From positions 244,885 to 308,884 of the forward strand of contig JANQKC010000027.1 in the NCBI GenBank assembly GCA_028281325.1: DNA of 64,000 nucleotides, read 5' to 3'. The stretch is from Alphaproteobacteria bacterium. Its GTDB lineage: Bacteria; Pseudomonadota; Alphaproteobacteria; UBA8366. A program made the translations under genes and the position numbers. The notes under the pieces were generated by a model. The model did not search any database. It worked only from the letters and a program-made list of their open reading frames with translations, and was not told the origin of the DNA. This document shows, piece after piece, positions 24,033-33,770 of this stretch (position 1 is the stretch's first letter; the number at the start of each line of letters is the position of its first letter).

Positions 24033-25295
24033 GTGGTTCAAGTCGTGGGCGCGCTTGGCGCCGTTCTGTTCGGAATGGGTTTCCTCTTGCTGGGAAACGG
24101 ATTGTTCGGGACGCTGACCGCGCTGCGGATGACGCATGAGGATTTCTCGGCCGCCGCCATCGGCATCGTGATCGCCGCCCATTCGATCGGGTTCGCGGCC
24201 GCCTGCCTGACCAGCACCCGACTCATCGACGCGGTCGGGCATATCCGGGTTTTCGCGGGATTCGCGGCGGTCCTGTCTGTTTGCTGTCTCTGTTTTTCCG
24301 TCGCGGTCGATCCGGTTTCCTGGATCCTCCTTCGTCTCATCTTCGGCTATTCGACCGCCGCCGTCTTCATGGTCGGCGAAAGCTGGCTCGCGGGCGCAGC
24401 GCCGGCGGAAGACAAAGGCAAGGTTTTCGCGGTCTATATGATCGTCAACAAAGCCGGCTTCGGGGCCGGGCAATTGCTGATCATGCTCGGCGACCCGGCC
24501 AGCGACCGCATGTTCATGCTGGTCGCCGCCTTATACGCCATCTGCCTAATCCCGATCGCGTTGGCCCGTATCAAAGCGCCGGAGGGATTAGGATCGGAAC
24601 CGCTCGGCCTGCGGTCGCTGTACCGGCTGTCCCCGGTCGGCGTGGTTGGCGCGGTCGCCGCCGGCGCGACCAACGCATCGCTGCTCGGGCTCGGACCGGT
24701 CTTCGCCGACGGTCTCGGCCTGTCGCTGAACCAGGTATCCTTTTTCATGGCGGTGTTTCTCGCCGGCAGCCTTGTTCTGCAAATCCCCATCGGCCGCCTG
24801 TCGGACCGGTTCGACCGCCGCACCGTCCTGTTCGGCGTGGCCCTGATCACCGCCGCGTCCTGTGTCGGCATGGCCTTCACGGCGACGTCCGGTCAAATGA
24901 CGCTGGCCGCGCTGTTGGCGCTTTCCGCCCTTGTCGGCGGGCTCAGCGCGACGATCTATCCCATCTCGATGACCCATGCCAATGACCATGCCAAACCTGA
25001 GCAGACCGTCGCCTTGCATGCCGGTCTGCTGCTGTTCTTCGCCATCGGCGCCAGTATCGGACCGGTTGCCGCATCCCTCACCATGGAGGCCGCGGGGCCC
25101 GGCGGACTGTTCGCATTCGGTGCATGCGTCTATGTGATCCTGGCCGCGTTCACGTTGTTCCGCATGACGCGACGCGCGGCCTTGCCGGAAGACCAGCAAA
25201 CCGACTTCGTCGCGATGCCGCAGACCTCGATGACCTCGCCGAACGTCGCCGGGCTCGATCCGCGGATCGAAGACCGTTTCGAAGAAGAGATTTGA
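24033..25295 (+). CDS. MFS transporter, YcaD-like
   Basis: The protein has 420 residues with about 12 hydrophobic segments. The MFS loop motif is seen as GRLSDRFDRRTVLF between TM8 and TM9, and the overall pattern (GESWLAGAAPAEDKGK after TM4) resembles the YcaD/UMF2-type subgroup. The substrate is unknown. The annotated GTG at 24033 has AGGA only 2 bases ahead; a GTG at 24045 is better spaced. It is divergent from fdhD. Confidence 0.85.
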   Translation: MVQVVGALGAVLFGMGFLLLGNGLFGTLTALRMTHEDFSAAAIGIVIAAHSIGFAAACLTSTRLIDAVGHIRVFAGFAAVLSVCCLCFSVAVDPVSWILLRLIFGYSTAAVFMVGESWLAGAAPAEDKGKVFAVYMIVNKAGFGAGQLLIMLGDPASDRMFMLVAALYAICLIPIALARIKAPEGLGSEPLGLRSLYRLSPVGVVGAVAAGATNASLLGLGPVFADGLGLSLNQVSFFMAVFLAGSLVLQIPIGRLSDRFDRRTVLFGVALITAASCVGMAFTATSGQMTLAALLALSALVGGLSATIYPISMTHANDHAKPEQTVALHAGLLLFFAIGASIGPVAASLTMEAAGPGGLFAFGACVYVILAAFTLFRMTRRAALPEDQQTDFVAMPQTSMTSPNVAGLDPRIEDRFEEEI

Positions 25296-25304
25296 TCCGC
25301 GCCG

Positions 25305-25709
25305 CTAGTTCATGGTTTGCGGTTCGGCGTCGGGATCATCGTCCGGTGCGCCGTTTGTCGGGGCGGCCTGATGATGAACCAGCCGCCACCGACCATCCTC
25401 GCGGCAGAAAACATTGGTCGCGATCAGATAATCGCCGCCGATTTCCTCGAAGCAGATCACCGTCGCCGTCTCGCCGTAGACCGCCGCGCGCGGATCGCGG
25501 CAACGAATGTCCGGCGCGCCATCATTCGCAAGGATCGATTCCCAACTCTCCATGATCTCGTCCCGGCCGTGCAAGGCATGCCAGCCCGGATGGATGCACG
25601 ACACCGCGACGTTCTCGGCCCAGATATCGTTCATCCCGTCGACATCCCGGCCCTGGAAGGCCAGATAGAACGCATCGTTGGCAAACAGAACCGCTTCGTG
25701 TTGCGCCAT
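25305..25709 (-). CDS. SnoaL/NTF2-like protein
   Basis: The 134-residue protein has the alpha+beta cone pattern of the DUF4440/SnoaL family: an N-terminal helix (ANDAFYLAFQGRDVDGMNDIW), the strand CIHPGWHALHGRDEI, and late strands ATVICFEEIGG and WRLVHHQAAP. Members act as small isomerases, hydrolases or ligand binders; none can be assigned here. It ends in a Pro/Asp/Ala tail. It lies 15 bases downstream of the secreted-protein gene on the same strand. Confidence 0.75.
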   Translation of the reverse strand: MAQHEAVLFANDAFYLAFQGRDVDGMNDIWAENVAVSCIHPGWHALHGRDEIMESWESILANDGAPDIRCRDPRAAVYGETATVICFEEIGGDYLIATNVFCREDGRWRLVHHQAAPTNGAPDDDPDAEPQTMN

Positions 25710-25724
25710 GACGACGCCACCCCG

Positions 25725-26216
25725 CTATTCGATCTTGATCTGATGGGCGAATTTCTTACCGTCGCTGACGGTCAACAACTCGAAACCGAGCATCTTACAG
25801 AGGTCGAGAAAGGTGAAATAATCCTCGACCCGTTCTTCCTTGAACAACGGGGTCGCCCGCGCGACCGCGGTCAGGACCGCCAGCAACGCCCGCATGCGGT
25901 ACAGCGTGTCGTAGCTGTCGCCGGTCAACCCGACGATGATCATCTTCTCCGCTTCGGCGCCTTTCGCGAAAATCGCGTAGGGCGGCGGATAGGGATTCTT
26001 GCGGATCATTTCGTTCATCACATGCGTGACGAAGGCGATCCGGCTGCGTCGGCTTGCCTCCGGCAGCCTCTCCGCCCGCGCCTTGTAGGTCTCGGTCGTG
26101 CCCGGCTTGGGATAGTAGTAGTCCGCATGCCGGTCCGAGGCCAGCGCCGCCGAGCTCGCCATGACCGCCGCAAACGTCGCGGCCATCGCCCACCCCCCGC
26201 TCTTCGCAATTCGCAT
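25725..26216 (-). CDS. Secreted protein of unknown function
   Basis: The ATG at 26216 follows GGAGAG at a good distance and starts a clear signal peptide (MRIAKSGG, then a hydrophobic run ending SSAALA before SDRHA). The mature part of about 140 residues has a Tyr/Pro-rich start, a helical middle with a segment like RMRALLAVLTAVARATPLF, and a Phe/Leu-rich end. I recognise no family. It is probably periplasmic. It is divergent from nadK and in line with the SnoaL-like gene. Confidence 0.7.
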   Translation of the reverse strand: MRIAKSGGWAMAATFAAVMASSAALASDRHADYYYPKPGTTETYKARAERLPEASRRSRIAFVTHVMNEMIRKNPYPPPYAIFAKGAEAEKMIIVGLTGDSYDTLYRMRALLAVLTAVARATPLFKEERVEDYFTFLDLCKMLGFELLTVSDGKKFAHQIKIE

Positions 26217-26319
26217 CGAAAATCTCTCCGTCGAAATAAAACCATCGTCGTGACTGGCGCAACGATATGCCATGGCTATACTGAGCCGCCCTGTCCGGCA
26301 TTGTCCATACGGGTTTCCA

Positions 26320-27087
26320 ATGAAGAACAAGAAGATCGCTTTCGTCGCCGCCGACAACCTCGAAGCCGTTCAGGCCGAAAAGGACCTGAAGGCGCGCTAC
26401 GACCATGTCGACCCAGACGACGCCGACATCATTGTCGCGTTGGGCGGCGACGGCTTTATGCTTCACACCCTGCATGAACACAAGGGCGAGAACGTCGCCT
26501 TCTTTGGCATGAACCGCGGGTCGGTCGGTTTCCTGATGAACGAATACGAGCCGGACGGCTTGATCGACCGGCTGAACCGGGCCGAACCGGTCGCCCTTAA
26601 GCGGTTGTTGATGACGGCCGAGACCGCGGACGGCAGAATCGAAACCGCCCCCGCCATCAATGAAGTCTCGATCCTGCGCCAGACCCAACAGGCGGCGAAG
26701 GTGCGCATTCTTGTTAACGACGTGGTGCGTCTCGATGAATTGATCTGCGACGGGGCGCTTGTTTCCACGCCGGCGGGCAGCACCGCCTATAACCTGTCCG
26801 CGCATGGTCCGATCGTCCCGATCGGCTCGGAAATCCTCTGCCTGACGCCGATCAGCGCCTTCCGTCCCCGGCGCTGGCGCGGCGCGCTGCTGCAGCAATC
26901 CGCCAAGGTGACGTTCGAAATCCTCGAACCCGACAAACGGCCGGTCAGCGCCTGCGCGGACTATACCGAAATCCGCGACGTCATCCGGATCGACGTCACC
27001 CAGGATGCGACCACCCTGGTTAAACTGATGTTCGACCCCGAGCACGACCTCGAAGAACGGATTATCAAAGAACAATTCACGCCGTAA
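26320..27087 (+). CDS. nadK: NAD kinase
   Basis: Phosphorylates NAD+ to NADP+. It shows the NAD-kinase signature [15 protein letters not shown] (GGDG), then [15 protein letters not shown], the substrate-binding NEVSILR and [17 protein letters not shown]. The ATG at 26320 starts directly at the first strand ([10 protein letters not shown]); the longer reading from 26272 is not needed. At 255 residues it fits the short alphaproteobacterial form. Confidence 0.95.
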   Translation: MKNKKIAFVAADNLEAVQAEKDLKARYDHVDPDDADIIVALGGDGFMLHTLHEHKGENVAFFGMNRGSVGFLMNEYEPDGLIDRLNRAEPVALKRLLMTAETADGRIETAPAINEVSILRQTQQAAKVRILVNDVVRLDELICDGALVSTPAGSTAYNLSAHGPIVPIGSEILCLTPISAFRPRRWRGALLQQSAKVTFEILEPDKRPVSACADYTEIRDVIRIDVTQDATTLVKLMFDPEHDLEERIIKEQFTP

Positions 27088-27101
27088 GAGCGCCGCACCG
27101 C

Positions 27102-27995
27102 TCAGACGACGGACTGACGGGCGTAGTCGCAGACGGTCGCGATGAGGCGGTCGACATTCGCCTGAAGATCGTCGAATTGCGGCAGACGCTCGAATGACGA
27201 TTCGTTCATGTAGAGCGCCCGGTTGATTTCCACCTGCAGACTGTGGCGGCCATCCGGTGGATTGGAGTAGGCGCGCACCAGCTCGACGCCTTTATAGGGA
27301 TCGTTGACCCGGACCGAATACCCGAACCCGCGCAGGGTGTCGCGGACGAAATGCACGAAATCGGGCGACGACGTCGTACCGTCGCGATCGCCGAGGACGA
27401 AATCCGCCTGCCCGCTGCCGTTCAGAAAGGACCCGCGGGTCAATGACGGCATCGAATGACAGTTCATATGCCAGACCGCCTCGAAACGCCCGTGCATGTC
27501 GTTAAGCACCGTCTGAAGCTGATCGTGATAGGGCATCCAGTACTGGTCGATGCGCCGACGCACGTCATCCGCCGCGAGCTTGCCGGCATATAGGTTCATA
27601 TCGGGTGGGCAAAGGCGCCAAACCAATCCATGGCCGAGCCGCGCCTTCTCGCCAGGCCGGACCGGCTCGGGCCATGAATCCGCCAGGAGTTCGGGGTCGA
27701 GATCGTCGAGCGACCGGTTGGGATCGATATAGCTGCGCGGGAAAAGCGCCGCGATCAGACTGGCGCCGTGCCGCGGCGCGCTGGCGAACAGTTCATCCAC
27801 ATACATGTCCTCGGCCTTGCGCAGCTTGTCGACCGGAACGATGTGGTTGAAATCCGACGGATACTCTGCGCCGCTGTGCGGCGAATCGAAGACCACCGGC
27901 ACCGCCGGCGCGGCGGGCGGATGAAACTGCAGGACACCCGGGCGGTCGCCGGCATCGGACGCGCGCCGCGCCCCATTCGCCCTAAGCATTGTCAT
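27102..27995 (-). CDS. N-formylglutamate amidohydrolase-family protein
   Basis: Zinc-dependent amidohydrolase family (HutG2/FGase): VFDSPHSGAEYP near residue 35, PRSYIDPNRSLDDLD, AVWHMNCHSMPS with likely metal ligands, and LQVEINRALYMNE. The usual substrate is N-formyl-L-glutamate, made in histidine breakdown, but no hut genes are near. Its start overlaps the end of the ABC ATPase gene by 14 bases, so it is the last gene of the peptide-transporter operon. It may act on an imported acyl-amino acid (inference). Confidence 0.88.
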   Translation of the reverse strand: MTMLRANGARRASDAGDRPGVLQFHPPAAPAVPVVFDSPHSGAEYPSDFNHIVPVDKLRKAEDMYVDELFASAPRHGASLIAALFPRSYIDPNRSLDDLDPELLADSWPEPVRPGEKARLGHGLVWRLCPPDMNLYAGKLAADDVRRRIDQYWMPYHDQLQTVLNDMHGRFEAVWHMNCHSMPSLTRGSFLNGSGQADFVLGDRDGTTSSPDFVHFVRDTLRGFGYSVRVNDPYKGVELVRAYSNPPDGRHSLQVEINRALYMNESSFERLPQFDDLQANVDRLIATVCDYARQSVV

Positions 27996-28980
27996 TCAAG
28001 TGGCAGGCGGAAATCCGCCCGGGCGCTATTTCTTTGAGGGCCGGCTGTTCCGTCCGGCACCGATCCATCGCATGCGGACAGCGCGGATGGAAATGGCATC
28101 CTGACGGCGGGTCGAGCGGCGACGGAATCTCGCCCTTGATCGGCATGAACCGCCGGCCGCGGTTGTCGATCCGCGGCACTTCGCCCAACAGCGCGATGGT
28201 GTAGGGGTGGTTCGGTTTCTCGAACAACTCCTCGGTACCGGCGACTTCCACAACGCGGCCGAGATACATGATGACGACGCGGTCCGACAGATGCTCTACC
28301 ACGCCCAGGTCGTGGCTGATGAACAGATAGGTCAGCCCGAGATCCTCGCGAAGCGTGCTGAACAGATTGATCACCTGCGCCTGAATGGACACATCGAGGG
28401 CGGCGATGGCTTCGTCGCAGACAAGGAAACCGGGCCGGACCGCAAGGGCGCGCGCGATGCCGATGCGCTGCCGTTGCCCGCCGGAAAACTGGTGCGGATA
28501 CCGCCGTCGATAGGAAGGGTCGAGACCGACCCGCAGCATCATCTCGTCAACGTAATCGTCGACCTCGTCAGCCTTGATCAGACCATGAAAGAGCGGCGCT
28601 TCGCCGATGACGTCGCGGACGCGAAGCCGCGGATTGAGCGACGACATCGGGTCCTGAAAGATCATCTGGACCTGTAACGCCCAGTCACGCTCCTCGGCCG
28701 GCGTCATCGCCGCCACGTCCTTGCCGCGGAAGCGCACGATCCCGTCCGACGCCGGATGAATACCGGCAACAACCCGGCCCAGGGTCGACTTGCCGCAACC
28801 GGATTCGCCGACCAGCCCGACCACTTCGCCGTCCTTGACCTGCAAGTTCACGGCGTCGACCGCATGCACCACCTCTTCCCGGAGGTTGCCGCCGATCAAA
28901 TTGTAGATCTTTTCCGCAATATCGAGTTTCTTCTCGAACCGTTTCGAGACGCCGTCGAGTTCGATCATCGTATCGGTCAT
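27982..28980 (-). CDS. dppF: Dipeptide/oligopeptide ABC transporter ATP-binding protein, DppF type
   Basis: Second ATPase of a Dpp/Opp importer. It has Walker [11 protein letters not shown] loop [13 protein letters not shown], signature [15 protein letters not shown], and the C-terminal oligopeptide motif [12 protein letters not shown]. Its D-loop region reads [13 protein letters not shown], with Ala-Ile where the family usually has Pro-Val/Thr (Walker B glutamate kept). The ATG at 28980 overlaps the upstream dppD stop by 4 bases. Confidence 0.94.
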   Translation of the reverse strand: MTDTMIELDGVSKRFEKKLDIAEKIYNLIGGNLREEVVHAVDAVNLQVKDGEVVGLVGESGCGKSTLGRVVAGIHPASDGIVRFRGKDVAAMTPAEERDWALQVQMIFQDPMSSLNPRLRVRDVIGEAPLFHGLIKADEVDDYVDEMMLRVGLDPSYRRRYPHQFSGGQRQRIGIARALAVRPGFLVCDEAIAALDVSIQAQVINLFSTLREDLGLTYLFISHDLGVVEHLSDRVVIMYLGRVVEVAGTEELFEKPNHPYTIALLGEVPRIDNRGRRFMPIKGEIPSPLDPPSGCHFHPRCPHAMDRCRTEQPALKEIAPGRISACHLNDNA

Positions 28981-29963
28981 GACGCCCCCTCGACATGCGG
29001 ATGAAAGCAGCGGACCGTGTGATCCTTGGCGACCGGGGCGCTTATCTCCGGCACCTCCTGGCAACGGCCGTCGGCCCGCGGACAGCGCGGGTGAAAGGCG
29101 CACCCGGAAGGCATCGACAACAAGGACGGCGCCATGCCGGGTATCTGCGCCAGCGGCTCGCCCCGCTTATTGTGGCTCGGCACCGACCCGATCAACCCCC
29201 GGGTATACGGATGCATCGGTCCATCGAGCACGTCCGAGATTTCGCCCGCCTCGACCACCCGTCCGGCGTACATCACGCAAATCTTATCCGCGAGCCCCGC
29301 GACGACCGACAGGTCGTGGGTGATCCAGATCAGCGACATGCCTTTCTCGCGGCACAATTTCTGGACCTCGAACAGAATCTGGCCCTGGATCGTCACATCG
29401 AGCGCCGTGGTGGGCTCGTCGGCGATAATCAGGTCCGGCTGGTGCAACAGGGCGATGGCGATCGAGACGCGCTGCCGCATGCCGCCGGAGAACTGATGCG
29501 GATAGGCCTTCAGCCGTTCTTCCGGCGACGGAATGCCGACCTGCCCCAGCGCGTCGCGCGACCGTTCGAAAGCCGTTTTCCGGTCGACATCGTCATGGGC
29601 CTGAACCGCTTCGATCATCTGCGTGTCGATGCGCAACACCGGGTTCAGCGTCATCATCGGGTCCTGAAAAATCATCGCGACACGGCTGCCGCGCAATTGC
29701 CGCATGCGTTCTTCCGATGCCGTCGCGAGGTCTTCGCCCTTGAACAGAATCCGTCCCGACACCACCTCGCCCGGCGGATCGACAAGGCCGATAATCGAAA
29801 ACCCGGTCACCGTCTTGCCCGAGCCGGACTCGCCGACCAGGCCCATGACCTCGCCCTTTTCGATGGAGAAACTGACGCCGTCGACCGCCCTGGCCACACC
29901 GCCTTTCGTGAAGAAATGCGTCTTAAGGTCTTCGACCTGCAATGTCGGCATTGTCTCGCTCAT
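28977..29963 (-). CDS. dppD: Dipeptide/oligopeptide ABC transporter ATP-binding protein, DppD type
   Basis: First ATPase of the importer: Walker [10 protein letters not shown] loop [13 protein letters not shown], signature [15 protein letters not shown], Walker [15 protein letters not shown] loop [11 protein letters not shown], and C-terminal [12 protein letters not shown]. At 328 residues it is of usual size. It follows dppC after 9 bases and overlaps dppF. Confidence 0.95.
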   Translation of the reverse strand: MSETMPTLQVEDLKTHFFTKGGVARAVDGVSFSIEKGEVMGLVGESGSGKTVTGFSIIGLVDPPGEVVSGRILFKGEDLATASEERMRQLRGSRVAMIFQDPMMTLNPVLRIDTQMIEAVQAHDDVDRKTAFERSRDALGQVGIPSPEERLKAYPHQFSGGMRQRVSIAIALLHQPDLIIADEPTTALDVTIQGQILFEVQKLCREKGMSLIWITHDLSVVAGLADKICVMYAGRVVEAGEISDVLDGPMHPYTRGLIGSVPSHNKRGEPLAQIPGMAPSLLSMPSGCAFHPRCPRADGRCQEVPEISAPVAKDHTVRCFHPHVEGAS

Positions 29964-29972
29964 CGCAGGTTC

Positions 29973-30908
29973 CTATTTCGACAGGCGCGGGTTGAGGACG
30001 TCGCGCAACCGGTCGCCCACCAGATTGATGCTGACGATGGTGATTAGCAAGGCGACGCCGGGGAAGATGCTGATCCAGTATTTGCCGCTCATCATGTACT
30101 CGAACCCATTCGAAATGAGCAGACCGAGCGACGGTTCGGTCACCGGCAGGCCGATGCCGAGGAAGGAGAGTGTCGCCTCAAGCGCGATGGAACTCGCGAC
30201 CTGCACGGTGCCGACCACGATCAGCGGCGGCATAACATTGGGCAACAGATGCTTGAAGACAATCCGGCGATGCGACAGGGCGAGCGACGTCGCCGCCTCG
30301 ATATACTCCTTGTTGCGTTCGACGAGCGCGCTGCCGCGCACCGTCCGGGCATAGTAAGCCCACTGCACGACGATCAACGCGATGATGATCTTGTCGACCC
30401 CCTTTCCGAGGGTCGCCAGCAACACGAGCGCGATCAGGATCGACGGGAAACTGAGCTGCAGGTCGACGATCCGCATGATGATGGTATCGGTCCGTCCGCC
30501 GAAATACGCCGCGGCAAGCCCGATGCACACGCCGATCATAAGCGCGATCAATCCGCTGGCCGCGCCGACGCCAAGGCTGATGCGCAGCCCATAGATCATG
30601 GCGCTGAGCATGTCGCGGCCCAATCCGTCCGTTCCCAGAAGGGCGGTTGTCCCGCTCATCATCTGTGCGCCCGGCTCCAGCCGGCTGTCCAGGATGTCGA
30701 CGGTCGCCAGGTCATAGGGATCGGTCGGCGCAATGAGCGGCGCAAAAATCGCGATCAAAACGATCAAGAGGAAGACGATGAGGCCAGCGACCGCGACCTT
30801 GCTTTCGGCGAAGTCCGAAACGAACCGCCGAAACGGCGTTTGGTCTTTTTGCGACGACGACTCTTCCTTGACCGGATCGACAGCCGTTGGTTCGGTTACC
30901 GCGGTCAT
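29973..30908 (-). CDS. dppC: Dipeptide-type ABC transporter permease, DppC type
   Basis: Inner-membrane permease with an N-terminal cytoplasmic tail, TM1 at about 35-57 (VAVAGLIVFLLIVLIAIFAPL), then the DppC marks DGLGRDMLSAMIYGLRISLG and the EAA loop (EAATSLALSHRRIVFKHLLP). Five to six membrane segments are visible. The start overlaps the dppB stop by 4 bases. Confidence 0.94.
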   Translation of the reverse strand: MTAVTEPTAVDPVKEESSSQKDQTPFRRFVSDFAESKVAVAGLIVFLLIVLIAIFAPLIAPTDPYDLATVDILDSRLEPGAQMMSGTTALLGTDGLGRDMLSAMIYGLRISLGVGAASGLIALMIGVCIGLAAAYFGGRTDTIIMRIVDLQLSFPSILIALVLLATLGKGVDKIIIALIVVQWAYYARTVRGSALVERNKEYIEAATSLALSHRRIVFKHLLPNVMPPLIVVGTVQVASSIALEATLSFLGIGLPVTEPSLGLLISNGFEYMMSGKYWISIFPGVALLITIVSINLVGDRLRDVLNPRLSK

Positions 30909-31882
30909 GATTTCACATCCTGCAGGCGGACCCGCGGATCAAGCACTGAATACATCAAATCCACCACTAGATTGATGATGATGAACATGAATACGATGAT
31001 CATGAGATAGGCCACGATCACCGGCCGATCGAGCAGATTGATCGAATCGATGATCAACTTGCCCATCCCGGGCCAGGAGAAAACGGTCTCCGTCACGACG
31101 GAAAAGGCAATCAACGAGCCGAATTCCAGGCCCATCACGGTGATCACCGGTATCAGGATGTTCTTCAGAACATGAACCAGGATCACCCGGCGGGTGCTTA
31201 CCCCCTTGGCGCGGGCGAACTTGATGTAATCCTGGTGAATGACCTCGCGCGTGCCGGCGCGGGTCAACCGAATGGCCAGAGAGATCTTCAGCAACGCGAG
31301 ATTCAAGGCCGGCAGAAAGAGATGCGACAAGCCGTCCCAGGTCAGGAAACTGACCTCCATGCCGAGGAATTCCGTCGTATCGCCGCGGCCGCCGGACGGA
31401 AGCCACCCCATGATAACGGCGAAGATCATGATGAACATGATACCGACCCAAAAAGTCGGCAAGCTGAAGCCGAGGATGGAGCCCGCCATGATGCTCTTGC
31501 TGAAGAACGAGTCAGGTTTTAGGCCGGCCCACATGCCGAGCGGAATGCCGAAGACAATCGCCATCAGCAACGACGCCACCGCAAGTTCAAGGGTCGCCGG
31601 CATTCGATCGAGTATCAGCAACAGCGCCGGTTCGTTGAAGATAAAGGAATCGCCGAGATCCCCCTCCAGCGCCCGCGCGACGAAAGTGAGGTATTGAATG
31701 TGAAAAGGCTTGTCGAGACCCAGGGATTCGATGAGCTTTTGGCGATCTTCCTGATCCGCATCGTCGCTGATCAAGATGTCCACGGGATCACCAATCAGGT
31801 ACACGCCGGAGAATACGATGATCGACATCGCAACCACCACGACAATCGCCTGTAGCAGCCGACGGATAATGTAAACGGACAT
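30905..31882 (-). CDS. dppB: Dipeptide-type ABC transporter permease, DppB type
   Basis: Inner-membrane permease of 325 residues: TM1 at about 8-30, the DppB-family loop DPVDILISDDADQEDRQKL, six membrane segments in all, and the EAA-type loop FARAKGVSTRRVILVHVLKN. It lies downstream of the binding-protein gene, separated by a gap that carries a strong hairpin. Confidence 0.94.
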   Translation of the reverse strand: MSVYIIRRLLQAIVVVVAMSIIVFSGVYLIGDPVDILISDDADQEDRQKLIESLGLDKPFHIQYLTFVARALEGDLGDSFIFNEPALLLILDRMPATLELAVASLLMAIVFGIPLGMWAGLKPDSFFSKSIMAGSILGFSLPTFWVGIMFIMIFAVIMGWLPSGGRGDTTEFLGMEVSFLTWDGLSHLFLPALNLALLKISLAIRLTRAGTREVIHQDYIKFARAKGVSTRRVILVHVLKNILIPVITVMGLEFGSLIAFSVVTETVFSWPGMGKLIIDSINLLDRPVIVAYLMIIVFMFIIINLVVDLMYSVLDPRVRLQDVKS

Positions 31883-31922
31883 GGACTGGCTCCGGCCCGA
31901 TTGCGGAAATTGCAGAAAAGGC

Positions 31923-31951
31923 GACGGGCGGCCCGTGAAGGGCCGCCCGTC
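31923..31951 (-). promoter_or_regulatory. Strong hairpin between dppA and dppB
   Basis: A perfect 12-bp stem (GACGGGCGGCCC at 31923-31934 pairing with GGGCCGCCCGTC at 31940-31951) and a 5-base loop. In the direction of transcription (minus strand) it is followed by GCC and a short T4 run, so it could stop part of the transcripts or protect the upstream binding-protein mRNA from 3' decay. Such elements often raise binding-protein levels over permease levels. Confidence 0.75.
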
Positions 31952-31961
31952 AATCGCATGC

Positions 31962-33578
31962 CTAGTTGTCCTTCAGCACATCCATGGCAATCGTGCGCTC
32001 ATCGGTCCGCGCGCGATACTTGAGGCCCGGCCGCGTCGCCCAGGTGTTGACCTGGTAGTGCAACGGAATGATCCCCTGGTGGGTACCGATGGCCAGTTCG
32101 GTCGCTTTCGCCAAGAGCCCCTGGCGTTTCGGATCGTCGACCGTCGCCAATGCCTCTATGACAAGCTTGTCGACGCCCTCTTGCGAAAATCGGCCACGGT
32201 TGGACGCGCCGAAGCCCTTGGACTTGTCATGGGTCGTCAGCAGCGACTTCAACGCGGACGATGCCTCGCCCGTTCCCGAGCCCCAACCAACCAGGATGAA
32301 GCTGAATTCAGGCTGGCCGTCCTTGCCGCCCTTGGAGGCGCGCTTGAAATAGACGCTCTTCGGCATGGTCACGACCTTGGTCGGAATACCGCCGCGCGTC
32401 AGCATCTGCGCGATGACCTCGGCAATCTTGGCGTCGTTGATGTACCGGTTGTTCGGCCCGTGGATCGTCAATCCGAAGCCGTTCGGATAGCCCGCCTCGG
32501 CAAGCAATTTCTTCGCGCCCTCGGGGTCGAATTTCTCCGGCTTCAGATTGGGCGACACGCCGAAGAAGCCTTCCGGCAGAAGCTGACCGGCCGGAATGGC
32601 GAGTCCTTCCATCACGCGGGCAACGATCGCATCGCGATTGATCATCTTGGAGATCGCCTTGCGCACGCGAACGTCCTTCAACGGATTCTTCGCCATCGGC
32701 TTGCCGTCGCGGTCCGTCACGAAGGGCGACCCGTCGCGATACTGATCCATGTGCAGATAGATCACTCGGTTGGAGATGCCGGAACTCAACACGACGTTCT
32801 TGTTCTTCTTCAGCCGTTCGACATCGGTCGTCGGAACGTTGTCGATCATGTCGACGTCACCCGCAAGCAGTGCAGCGACCCGCGCCGGCGCCGACGGGAT
32901 CGGCTTGATCGTCACCTTGCTCCATTTCGCCTTGGTCCCGAAATAGGTCGGGTTCGGGACCAGAACGATGCGATCGCCCTTCTTCCATTCGACGAACTTG
33001 TACGGGCCGGTACCGATCATCGCAGTGCCCTGATTGAAGTCCTTCGTCGCCAACCCCTTATTGACGTCGGCCTTGCCGGTGCCCGTCGCGCTATCGGAAA
33101 TGATGTGCGGCTGGGCCATATCGACCGGCATCAGCGGGTACGGCGATTCCGTCGAAATGTGGATCGTATGGTCGTCGATCTTCTTGAAGGTCTTGCCCTT
33201 CAGATATGTCCGGAAGCTGGAGTTGCCGCCGACATAGTTCGACGCGCGGTCGAAGGAAAACAGGACATCGTCGGCGGTGAAGTCCGACCCGTCCGAGAAC
33301 TTGACGCCCTTGCGCAGCTTGAATTCCCAGGTGGTGTCATTCACGGTCTTCCACGAAACCGCCAAGCCCGGTTGCAGCTTCTGCTTATGGTCCATCTCGA
33401 CCAGACGGCCGAAGACCTGAGCCATGAAGGCGTTGTTCGGACCGAGGTTATGGAAATGCGGATCCATCGACGATGGCTCCGAATAGATTCCGATGCGAAT
33501 CTCTTCGGCCCATGCCGCCGTCGAAACGACGGCCGCAACGACCAAAGCGACGCTGAAACGGGTCATATGCCGAATCAT
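31962..33578 (-). CDS. dppA: Peptide-type ABC transporter substrate-binding protein, family 5
   Basis: Periplasmic solute-binding protein of the DppA/OppA family. The ATG at 33578 follows AGGGAGC and starts a signal peptide (MIRHMTRFSV, hydrophobic run, cleavage after STAAWA). Family marks include SMDPHFHNLGPNN, LAVSWKTVNDTTWEFKLRKG with VKFSDGSDFTADDVLFS, and VRKAISKMINRDAIV. It is the first gene of the transporter operon. The ligand is not readable from sequence; peptides, opines or glutathione-like compounds are possible. Confidence 0.94.
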   Translation of the reverse strand: MIRHMTRFSVALVVAAVVSTAAWAEEIRIGIYSEPSSMDPHFHNLGPNNAFMAQVFGRLVEMDHKQKLQPGLAVSWKTVNDTTWEFKLRKGVKFSDGSDFTADDVLFSFDRASNYVGGNSSFRTYLKGKTFKKIDDHTIHISTESPYPLMPVDMAQPHIISDSATGTGKADVNKGLATKDFNQGTAMIGTGPYKFVEWKKGDRIVLVPNPTYFGTKAKWSKVTIKPIPSAPARVAALLAGDVDMIDNVPTTDVERLKKNKNVVLSSGISNRVIYLHMDQYRDGSPFVTDRDGKPMAKNPLKDVRVRKAISKMINRDAIVARVMEGLAIPAGQLLPEGFFGVSPNLKPEKFDPEGAKKLLAEAGYPNGFGLTIHGPNNRYINDAKIAEVIAQMLTRGGIPTKVVTMPKSVYFKRASKGGKDGQPEFSFILVGWGSGTGEASSALKSLLTTHDKSKGFGASNRGRFSQEGVDKLVIEALATVDDPKRQGLLAKATELAIGTHQGIIPLHYQVNTWATRPGLKYRARTDERTIAMDVLKDN

Positions 33579-33770
33579 TACTAGCTCCCTGTCTCTCGAA
33601 AAGCAGTGAACCACGCCGGTTTTTTAGACTGTTCCCCTCTCGCCAGCGCGATCCGCGATCAATTAAGAAAAAGCATGTCGTAAGTCTAAGGTCTTTTCAA
33701 TAGCGTTAACTATCGCATCCTTCTGGGGATAGCTCGAATCATAATGCCAAACCCCTTGCGATCCCTGGCT

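Noticed and set aside
31881..33584. Open frame of 567 codons antisense to the binding-protein gene
   Set aside because: The opposite strand codes a clear signal-peptide solute-binding protein; this frame has no ribosome site or recognisable domain.
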